14,539 nucleotides of DNA from positions 208,262 through 222,800 of the forward strand of contig KQ482046.1 of the NCBI GenBank assembly GCA_001430745.1, in the 5' to 3' direction. The notes under the pieces were generated by a model. It was not told the DNA's origin. It did not search any database and saw only the letters and a list, made by a program, of their open reading frames with translations. Source of the stretch: Auxenochlorella pyrenoidosa (taxonomy: Eukaryota; Chlorophyta; Trebouxiophyceae; Chlorellales; Chlorellaceae). Below, piece after piece: positions 1 to 7,759 of this stretch; the stretch's first letter is position 1; every line of letters starts with the position of its first letter. The position numbers and the translations under genes are program-made.

Positions 1-123
1 GGGGGGCTAGCGGTGACGAGGAGGAGCAGGTAAAGCTTGTGCAGAGGTAAAAGTGTCCGGGCCTGCCAAGGTCGGCAGCGGAGCAGCGGCAGGAGGGCAG
101 GTGAACGGGGCGCCAGCGCCGCA

Positions 124-3100
124 TCAGGCGCCGCCGACTGGGAAATCATTGGCTGCGTCCGTGGCAGCGGGACAGGACTGCGGGCTGAGGCCCCGGCTGC
201 CTGGGCGCCAGCCCCACATCCCAGGCGCGCTGGCCCGCATCGCTGTCGCCAGCAGGGCACAGCACCCAGCGCCCGCGCACCTGGCGGCGGCCGCCGCGCG
301 GCTGCCCATCTCGCGCGCCAGCGGCAGCAGCACCTTGCCCCAGTAGCCCAGCCGTGCGCCGCGCACGTGCATGCGCAGCAGCGGCAGCAGCCAGGTGCGC
401 GCCTCGCCGCTCCCCGCCAGCCCCTCGGCAAGGTTCAGCGGCAGCGCCGCCAGCACCGTCTCTGGCCCCAGGCTGCGCATCGCCGCCCCCAGCGCGTCCT
501 GCGCCGCCAGCACCACCGCATCATCCACCACTCTGTCTTGCTCCGCGGCCTCATCGCCGCCTGCGCACAGCTCTCCCAGGCGCTCCAGCAGGCCGGCGGC
601 CAGCGGCGCGCCTCGGGCGCCCAGCTTTTCCAGCATCTCGGCGCACACTGCGGCCGGGCGCGGGGGGTTGCGGTTGGGGTGTGGGGAGGGGGTGGGATGG
701 CGGCCAGGCGCGGGCGGCAGGGGGTGGGGGGTGGGGGACCGCTCGCCGACGGGCGGGCAGACGATCGGGAGTCGGCGGGTCGGGCTCGAAAGGACGGCTT
801 GGATGTGTGAGTGTGTATGTGTGTGTGTGTGTGTGTGCATGACGGGGCTCGGGGGTAGCAGACAGGACTTGCAGGCCAAGCCAGCCACCCACCCTGCTCG
901 ACAGCCAGCCCGGCCGGCCCCTGCCAGCCCACCTGGCAGGCAGGAGTCCCAGGCCTCCTGGTAGTGAGCCCCCAGGCTGCCCTCCAGGCTGGCAAGCACC
1001 GACAGCAGCGGCGGCGGCGCCTTGCCGCCGCCGGCAGCAGCACCCGCGAGCGCGGCGTCCACCGCCGCCTGGTCAACGCACTCGTTGACCAGGTTCTTCA
1101 GGCAGCAACCAGCTGCGTAGCGCACGCCATCGTGCTCCGAGGCCAGCTGGGGCACCAGGGTGTGAAAGGCGCGGGGCAGGCGAGCCGCGGCGGCGCCGGC
1201 GTCGAGCGCCGCCAGCCGGCACAACCCTTCCTCCACCAGCCGCACCGCCGCCGCCGTCGCGGCGCTGTCGGCGCGCCGCTCCCACAGCTGCTCCGCCGCA
1301 AGGGCAGCACCCACCAGCTCGCCCAGGCCGCGCGCCGTGAGGTGGCCGCCGGGGGCGGCGGCCAGGGCGGTGAGCACCTCTGTTGCGTGCCGCGACAGCA
1401 GCGGCTGGCGCAGCGGGTACAGCTTGAGCAGCAGGTCGCAGATGGGTGCTGCGGCGGGGCCTGCAGGTGTGAGAGACAGAGGTGGCAGGAATATTGAGCA
1501 AGTGATCTGCTGGGGGTGAGGTGGGGGTGGGGGAGGGGGCAGCATTGGCTGCTTGCACCAGGCCTGCGCAGAGGCGTGTGAGCACGCCAGGCATGCATGC
1601 ACACATCCCGGCAGGGCGGGCGGAGGCAGCCAGCCACGCCTCTGGCCCGGCAGCGGCACGCATCCGAAAGGAGCGGAGAGCAGCCAGGACGGAGTGGGGA
1701 GCAGGCATTAAATTGGATTCAATTTCAAAGAGCCCAAACAGCAGCAGGTGGTGCACAGGGGGGGGTGCATGGTGCGGGGGCTCCTGGCCTCGGAAGTCCA
1801 GACACGTTGGTTGGTCGTCACGCTGACGCTCGGAAACTCACCAGATCAACAACAGGGGTTCATCACCGGCCGGAGCAGGCCCTGGCAGAATGATGCAGGC
1901 GGGCAGGCGGGCGGGCAGGCGGGCAGGCAGACAGGCAGGCAGACAGGCAGGCAACAAGAGGGGCAGCAAGGAAGAAATTCCGGCAGCGGCGGCAGGCAAC
2001 CCCGTGCTGCTGCCGCGGGCCAGGCCCCACCTGCCAGCAGCGGGATCCAGGCCTTGAGCGCGCCCAGCAGGTGTAGCGCGTCAGCCACAGCCGCCGCGAT
2101 CGCCTCCTCCGCCGCCGCCCGCTTCTTGCTGGGTGCTGCTGCTGCCGCGTGCGCCGCTGCCTCCGGCCCCGGCAGCACCCGCTGGCAGAGCTTGAGCACG
2201 GCCTCGCTGGCGGGGCCCAGGGCCGGCGCCGCGGCCTGCAGGCCGGCGAGCGTGTCGGCGACGGCTGCCTGCGCGGCGCGGCGCACCTTGGCTCGGCCGT
2301 CCAAGCTGAGCCTGCAGGGAGGGCGGGGCACGGGTCCCGCGTGCCTTGTCCAGATGCATGCCCTCCGTCCCAGCACCTTGCCGCCGCGTTGGCGGCCGGT
2401 GCGGCCCTCTCGGCGCCCAGGGGGAGTGGGGGTGGGCTGAGGCTGGCCTGGAGGGCGAGAGGGTCTGCCGATCCAAGCAGGCTGCGTTGGCAGCGCGGCC
2501 CACAGACGCCGCGGGCCCCCCACCCCACCCCCCACACACGCCAACACCACCAAACCCCTGCAGACAGCAGCCCCTCACCCGAGCAGCAGGTTGAAGGGGC
2601 GCACAGCAGAGGGCCAGTCGGCGTGGTTGAAGGCCGCAAGCAGCTGGCCCAGGCAGGGCACAGCATTCTTGACCACAGCAGCGTCGGCCTGCAGGGGTTT
2701 GGATGGTTCGGCACATGACAAGTCGGTAAGGCCTAAATAGGCGTCCGCCTGCAGCGGGCAGCGCGCGGCGGGGGCGCCCCTGAGGCAGGCAGGCTTCGCC
2801 GGAACGGGCCCAGCCCCCGGCGCAGCGCGCCCGACAGCGGGCGCACTGGCGTCGGCGCCCAGCTCAGAGCGCGCAGCAGGCACGCGCCGCCCTGGCCGGA
2901 AGCGTCCCTGGGGCCCCGTGGTTTCGCGGCCCGTGGCTCGCCACCCACGCCCTCGGCCTCCCTCAGGCCACTTTGGTCGACCACGCATGCTGCCACCCGT
3001 CAGCTGCTGCCTGCGTGCTCGCACATGGCTACTGCCTGCGTGCTCGCAAGGCCCGCACATGTCTGCTGCCTGCCCGCCCGCCCCGCCCTGCCCGCACATG

Positions 3101-3911
3101 GCTGCTGCCCGCCCGCCCCGCCCACCTGCTTGGACTCGACGATGCCGCACAGCACGGCGCTGCCGGCGCCAAACTTGGCGCGCAGGATGGCGTTGGGTAC
3201 ACGCCCCAGCACGATGGACAGCAGGTGGCACATCGCCGCCAGCACCTCGCTGCTGGCTGCTGTCTCGGGCTTCTCCATGCTGCGGGGCAGGGCAGGGCGG
3301 CTAGAACACTCGATTAGATCAAGATTCGAGGTTCTCTTAACTTGGTTCGTTATTTCTTGAAACTGTGCAACCCGTGACAAACCCCGTTCTCGGGCTTCTC
3401 CATGCTGCGGGGCGGGGCCGGGGGCAAGGCCGGCCGGCTGTTCACGAGCAGGGGCGCAAGCGGCTGGCCCCTGCTGGCCGCCGCATGCTGAAACAGCCAG
3501 GCTGGCAGCCGCGCCGCCCCTCTGGGCATGCGTGCGGCGCCGCCGGACCGCCTGAGGAGATTGCATGCAGCACAGGGCGGCACGCCAACCCTGAGAAGCG
3601 CCCCCCTCCCAGAGAGCCCCCCCTCACCTGGCCATGAGGGCTGCAAACATGGCGGTGGGTGTGACCTCCAGCCCCTGTGCCTTGACCACCTCCTGCACAG
3701 CACCCAGGATTGCCACCAACTGCCTGCTCTCCGGCTGCGTCTTGCCGCCGTACTTGGCCTGTATCTCCTGAGCCAGCGAGGGCGGGGCCTGCGCCGCGTC
3801 CAGGCCGGCCCAGGGGTCGGCGTCTGGCGCCGGCGCCGGCGCCGCGCCGCCCTCGCGCGTGCGCACGGTCCGCACGCCCAGCGAGGCGCGCAGGTCGCCC
3901 AGTGTGTCCAT
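124..3911 (-). CDS. RRP12: RRP12-like HEAT-repeat ribosome biogenesis protein (NUC173 family), 3' end uncertain
   Basis: Six exons on the minus strand: 3911-3628, 3279-3126, 2688-2579, 2311-2031, 1460-933 and 647 down to an in-frame TGA at 126-124. All introns are GT-AG and all phases join, giving 626 residues. Start is the ATG at 3911. Residues about 75-145 (AMFAALMASMEKPETAASS, then a Leu-rich helix and LGRVPNAIL) and 184-200 (LSLDGRAKVRRAA) resemble plant and animal Rrp12. Residues about 280-600 are helical HEAT-like sequence with RTWLLPLLRMHVRGARLGYW and LPLAREM, typical of the NUC173 domain. Rrp12 proteins act in the nucleolus and nucleus in 40S and 60S subunit maturation and export. Family members usually exceed 1,000 residues, so the stop at 126-124 probably reflects a missed intron, a sequence error or a truncation; the motif CPAATDAANDF just before it still fits the family. 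Family assignment is by memory of motifs, not by search. Confidence 0.72.
804..838. repeat. (TG)n microsatellite in RRP12-like intron 5
   Basis: A mostly pure GT/TG run with GAG and TAT interruptions lies in the 285-base intron 932-648. On the gene strand it is a CA repeat. Confidence 0.9.
1896..1953. repeat. GGCAGGCGGGCAGGCAGACA tandem repeat in RRP12-like intron 4
   Basis: Short units of GGCAGGC, GGGCAGGC and AGACAGGC repeat in tandem inside the 570-base intron 2030-1461. In one plus-strand frame this reads as a GGQAGRQTGRQ run, which is a shadow and not a gene. Confidence 0.85.
3000..3127. repeat. Four-unit imperfect minisatellite in RRP12-like intron 2
   Basis: Units beginning CTGCTGCCTGC or CTACTGCCTGC start near 3003, 3028, 3063 and 3102. 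They carry CGCACATGG or GCCCGCCCGCCCCGCCC segments. The last unit abuts the exon 2 donor (CAG|GTGGGC on the minus strand at 3126/3125), so the array may have grown from the junction itself. Confidence 0.75.
3263..3413 (-). repeat. Duplicated exon 2 acceptor of the RRP12-like gene
   Basis: A 26-base block at 3263-3288 recurs exactly at 3388-3413, 125 bases apart. On the gene strand it holds the CCCCGCAG acceptor followed by the exon start CATGGAGAAGCCCGAGA. The 3263-3288 copy is the true exon 2 boundary because it alone continues into conserved protein. The other copy lies inside intron 1, whose spacer (about 3300-3380) is AT-rich compared with its surroundings. Confidence 0.9.
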
Positions 3912-4494
3912 CGGGGCCGCCCGGGCTGTGGCTGGCTAGCTGCAGCGGCAAGATGGTTCAGGATGGGGGGAGAGGAAGTGGGGATTGGCAGTGGGCACGC
4001 AGCGGCGGCGGCGGCGGCGGCGGCAGAGGCAGCAGCAGGACTGGCAGCGCAGGGGCAGCCTCCAGGCTAGTTGAATCACATGGTGGAAGCGGTGCAGAAT
4101 GCTTTTGATGCATCAGGTAGCGCAGAGGGGCGGAGAACGAGGCAAAGACAGCAACAAGAGCTCGCCTGAGCACCCTTGCGAAAAGACTGGTCTAGAAGTT
4201 GCTGTGTTATACTTTATCAGCAACTATAAAAAGCTCCCGAGAGACCAACGCGCGCCTAGAGCTTATTGGCGGCGCATGCTGTCGAAAGCGGCACGCTGGA
4301 GCTCCTCCAAGCGCTGCCCGGTGATCACAACACTTCCACAGATTGTTGTTGACGCCCAGGGCATGCATGCAGTGCCGGAATTGCTTTCTGGCGCCCTCTG
4401 CTGCGTCCAGGCTGGCAGCCCAGCAGGCGACTCCCGCAGGAATCCCAGAGGCTGTCAGGCCAATGACAGTGACATCACGCATATATTTGTGAAA
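3912..4494. promoter_or_regulatory. Divergent intergenic/promoter region between the RRP12-like and mTERF-like genes
   Basis: The two start codons face away from each other across about 580 bases. The segment holds a (GCG)n run at 4003-4023 and a more AT-rich part at about 4190-4260. No conserved coding sequence was recognised on either strand. The 5' UTRs of both genes probably lie here. An upstream in-frame ATG at 4276 could extend the plus-strand gene. Confidence 0.6.
4225..4232 (+). promoter_or_regulatory. TATA box (TATAAAAA) for the mTERF-like gene
   Basis: TATAAAAA sits in a locally AT-rich patch within otherwise very GC-rich DNA. A start site about 25-35 bases downstream, near 4255-4265, would give a 5' UTR of about 230 bases before the ATG at 4495, or about 15 bases before the ATG at 4276. 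Confidence 0.5.
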
Positions 4495-6568
4495 ATGGTG
4501 AGTTCGGCTGCCGCATTAAACGCTTCTGACGGCGGAGCCGAGTTCTGCTGGGCAGCTCGCCCGCCCTCTGATGCTCCTGGCACAGTGATCGCGCTCTCAT
4601 GCATTCCTTATGCAACTCAGCACCGATCTGTCCTGCAGGCAGCAGCAATTGTGGCAGCGGCAGCTCCACCCTGCGGCGGGCGGCCAGCCGTCACCGCCGC
4701 CACTCGCTGCACTGTGCCCTCGCTGCGGCCTGCATTCACTGCAGCACCACCACTGCAGCGGCAGCACTGGCGACAGCGGCGTGGTGGCAGCGGCATAGTA
4801 TTCTCCGCGCCAGCAGAGGCCAGCACTGCTGCGTCACAAGCGCCGGCGGCAGCGGTCCCAGCTGAAGCCGCTGAGCTGTCACCAGAGGCGCAGCAGCAGT
4901 GGGCGCAGTGCGCCGCGTTGCTGCACGAGAGGTGTGGGCTGGAGGGCGAGGCGGCGCATGCAGCACTGCTCAAGGCCTTTGGCTGGAAGGGGCAGGGCTT
5001 CTGGCGGCAGGTGGGACCCACGGGGGGGAAGGGCGCAGTCGGTTCCTGTCCTGTTCTGGGATGGTGCAGTAACAGCCTGTGGCTGCGCAAGCATACCATG
5101 GAGCCGCATCGTCCTCCAGCGGCTGCAGCATGCCTATCCCTGGCAGCTCCCCAGGCAGGGCGCTGCCATTCCCGCGGCCAATTCCTGCCAAAGCGACGCA
5201 GCGGCCGAACCCGTGTGGATGGCGTCGACCCCTTGCCTCCTTGGCCTTGCTTTCTGCCACCTTCCCCTCCCCACGCCGCTCCCAGCCCCTCCCGCCGGCG
5301 CACCCCCCAAGCCCCCCTTCTTTTCTTTCCAGCAGCTGCAGGAGCGCGTCAAGCAGGTGCCCGACCCCTCCCCTCAGCACCCTGCTCCCAGGCCCCCCCA
5401 CCCCTACCCACCCACCCACCCACCGTTTTTGCCTTCCCTGCAGGAGCGCGTCAAGGAGGTGTCTGACCCCTCCCCTCATCACCCTGCTCCCAGCCCCCCA
5501 CCCCACCCCACCCCCCACCCCTACACACACTTCCAAAGTCACCCGAGAGTGTCATACTTGTTCTTCTTCCCTGCAGGAGCGCGTCAAGCAGGTGCCCGAC
5601 CCCGCCCAGGTGGCCGCGGCCTTTGACTTCCTGGCCGGGCTGGGCCTGGAGGCACCTGCCGACCTGGAAAAGCTGCTCAGGGTGTTCCCCGAGGCGCTGG
5701 GCCTGCGGGTGGAGGTGATGGCCGACAATGTGCAGGTGGGTGCTGGGGTTGAGGTAATACGGGGCGCGCACCTGCCTGTGTGCAGAAACAGGGCGCGCGC
5801 CATGCGGCCTGTCGGGGCGCCGGGGTGCGGGGCGCCGCAGTCGGGGGCATTTCATCTCTCTCCCTCGCTCCTCACCCCACCCCACCCCACCACATCCGCA
5901 CATCCACCACCCCACCCCACACACACTCGCGCATCCAACACCCCACACACAAACACCCGTGTGCCTGCATTTACACGGCACCCCACCCCAGATTGCATGC
6001 CCACCCCCCACCCCTGCCTGCCTGCCCACCCCCGCAGGTGCTCAAAGACAAGTGGAGCATGAAGGGCACCGTGCTGCTGAATGCGGTCAAGCGCAAGCCG
6101 CGCGTGCTGGGCAACTGCATTGACTGCGAGGTGCGTGTGTGTGTGGCAGGGGGAGTGGGGGGTGAGGTGGGGCTGGGGAGCGGTGTGTGTGTGTGTATGT
6201 GTGTGTGTGGTGGGTGGGTGGGGTGGGGGGGCGAGCGGTTGCATGCACTGCTGGTTCTTTGTGCCCCCACCCCCACCCACCCAACCCCCCACCCCACCAT
6301 GCCTGCCAGCCCGCCTACCAGTCACTGCCGCATGCCCCCTGCCTGGCCGCGTGTGCCACCTGGCTGGGCCGCCGACCTTGTTTGTCCTTATGCCGACCGG
6401 TACCAGGGCCTGTGCCGCGTGTGTGGCCGCCCAGCTGTGCGCTTCGCCTCTCTCCCGGCCCGCCAGCGCCCGCCAGCTCGCCCTCATGGTTGACTTCTTG
6501 CCCTGCCTGGCGCACCCCCGCAGGGCAACTGCGCGGGCCTCTGCACGCGCTGCTGGGCTCAGTTCTGA
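4495..6568 (+). CDS. mTERF-like, probably organelle-targeted protein with Cys-rich C-terminus
   Basis: Exons 4495-5010, 5577-5735, 6038-6130 and 6524-6568 join in phase 0 and encode 270 residues, ending in TGA. Residues 1 to about 105 are Ala/Ser/Arg-rich with few acidic residues, like a chloroplast or mitochondrial transit peptide. Residues 115-170 form a helical segment ending KGQGFWRQ. Residues 183-256 read as two mTERF-type helical repeats: FLAGLGL, DLEKLLRVFPEALGLRVE, MADNVQVLKDKW, then KRKPRVLGN. mTERF proteins bind nucleic acid and act in organelle transcription, splicing or ribosome assembly. The tail NCIDCEGNCAGLCTRCWAQF has a CX2CX3CX3CX2C pattern, unusual for mTERF proteins, and could bind metal. 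Start choice: ATG 4495 has a good context (AAAATGG), but ATG 4276 is in frame, and a perfect GTGAGT donor directly follows 4497. Function is inferred from the motifs. Confidence 0.68.
5336..5603 (+). repeat. Three tandem copies of the mTERF-like exon 2 acceptor
   Basis: CTGCAG|GAGCGCGTCAAG occurs with its junction after 5341, 5443 and 5576. Copy 1 (5336-5391) and copy 2 (5438-5493) match at about 52 of 56 positions. Copy 1 and copy 3 are identical for 33 bases (5336-5368 and 5571-5603). Only the third continues into conserved protein (QVAAAFDFLAGLGL), so the first two are decoys within intron 1 (5011-5576). Confidence 0.92.
6134..6217. repeat. GT-rich microsatellite in mTERF-like intron 3
   Basis: GTGTGT runs at about 6134-6143 and 6184-6209, separated by G-rich sequence, begin right after the donor at 6131. 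Confidence 0.85.
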
Positions 6569-7759
6569 CCCGGCAACCCTGGCGCCGCGGCTGCGGCAGC
6601 ACGAATTACAACGCCTTCCACGCTCTGCGCCGGCGCCCCTGTTCCTGAGCACTGCTTGCATTTCATTTGGGCGGTTTCAGCCCCACATTGCTGCATGTCA
6701 TTGGTTCTGAAATATGTAATGTAGTATGAGCCAGCTGGATGTGATGCTGGTGAAAGGCCCGAGCTTGGGGCACTACACTGCGCAAGTGCACGCTGCGTCC
6801 GTCCGCCGCGTGGCAGCCGACTGCAGCATCACTATTCTGTAGTCCCACTGCACTTGGTCCCGCATGGTCTGTTCTTACACACCTGGAACTGCCTTGGATG
6901 GCTGTCACACGCCCCGTGGCGGTCAGACGGGCAATGCACAGGCGGCACGCGCATGTGTGTACTGCCGGGATGCATCCCAGAAGTGCGCGGAGCAGTAGGC
7001 CTGGGGGGTGGGTGGTTGAGCGATGCCGCTGGTGTACACAAGTGTGCATACTGCAGATTTGTCCAGCCCACGTCGAGAGAGAGGACTATGCTGCCCAAGT
7101 GCACAAGAAAGATGCCTGTGTGGCGGGACGGGGGCAGCGGCGCGGGTGTGACGAGCGGGCGGGAGCCGCCCGGCTGGGCTTGGATCTCCAGGGCAGTTCC
7201 TGGATGAGCCATCATTCTGCAGAGCCGTTGACGCCTCTGTGCTCTCCTGCACCGCTATGCTGCACCAGATCAGCGCTCCAACCTCCCTCCAGATGGCCTA
7301 TTGTGGGCCAGACACTAAAGAGCCATGTCATGAGCAGTGCATCTCTTCAGAGGCCATCTGCCCGCTAGGAGATCTCTGTCGGCATTTTGTCTTCCCGACC
7401 AGGGTCCAAGCCCGAAGAAGGCGACCGGAAGGCTTACCGGCCCAGGAAACAGGGCGGCCGTGTGGCGGGGCCCCGGCAACGCACCGCCTGTTCACGTGAG
7501 CGCCCCCCAGTGAGCAGTTTCGCTCCTGAACAAGCGCTCATCAACCATCCAGCCTGCCCGTGCCCTCGAGGGTTCCCCGCCGACGCCCGCCTGGGCCCCC
7601 TTCCCGCCGCCATCTGGCGGCAGCGGCTGCTGCGCAGGCAGGTGCCCTGGAAGCAGCGGTCCCCACGCCAACCCTGGCTCCCTCCAACTTGCCCCTGCGC
7701 AGCCGGGGATCGATGAGCCTGTTTTAGGGCGATCTGGAGGATAGGCACCCAGTGCCGCG
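6569..7759. other. 3' UTR and intergenic region without a supported gene
   Basis: This 1.2 kb has lower GC content than the flanks and several open frames of 80-155 codons on both strands, none with recognisable motifs or credible splice partners. It should contain the mTERF-like 3' UTR at its left end and the promoter and 5' UTR of the sulfotransferase-like gene at its right end. I saw no clear TATA box before 7760. Confidence 0.55.
6715..6719 (+). terminator. TGTAA polyadenylation signal of the mTERF-like gene
   Basis: TGTAA is the usual green-algal nuclear poly(A) motif. Here it lies 147 bases after the stop codon in a locally AT-rich context (AATATGTAATG). Cleavage would be expected about 10-20 bases downstream. 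Confidence 0.6.

Noticed and set aside
37..810. 257-codon plus-strand open frame
   Set aside because: Antisense to the conserved RRP12-like exon 6; composition is Arg/Gln/Ala shadow with no motif.
124..1659. Single 511-codon minus-strand open frame
   Set aside because: It fuses two real RRP12-like exons with the intron between them (CA-repeat and Pro-rich translation) and extends upstream of the exon 5 acceptor.
1748..2440. 230-codon plus-strand open frame with GGQAGRQTGRQ repeats
   Set aside because: Read-through of an intronic GGCAGGCA repeat and antisense of RRP12-like exon 4.
6404..6450. Weak echo of mTERF-like exon 4 (GLCRVCGRP against GLCTRCWAQ) in intron 3
   Set aside because: Similarity covers only about 20 bases with several mismatches and a gap, too weak to add to the duplicated junctions.
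6663..7252. Open frames of about 110-130 codons on both strands between genes
   Set aside because: No family motif or splice partner; expected by chance in GC-rich DNA.
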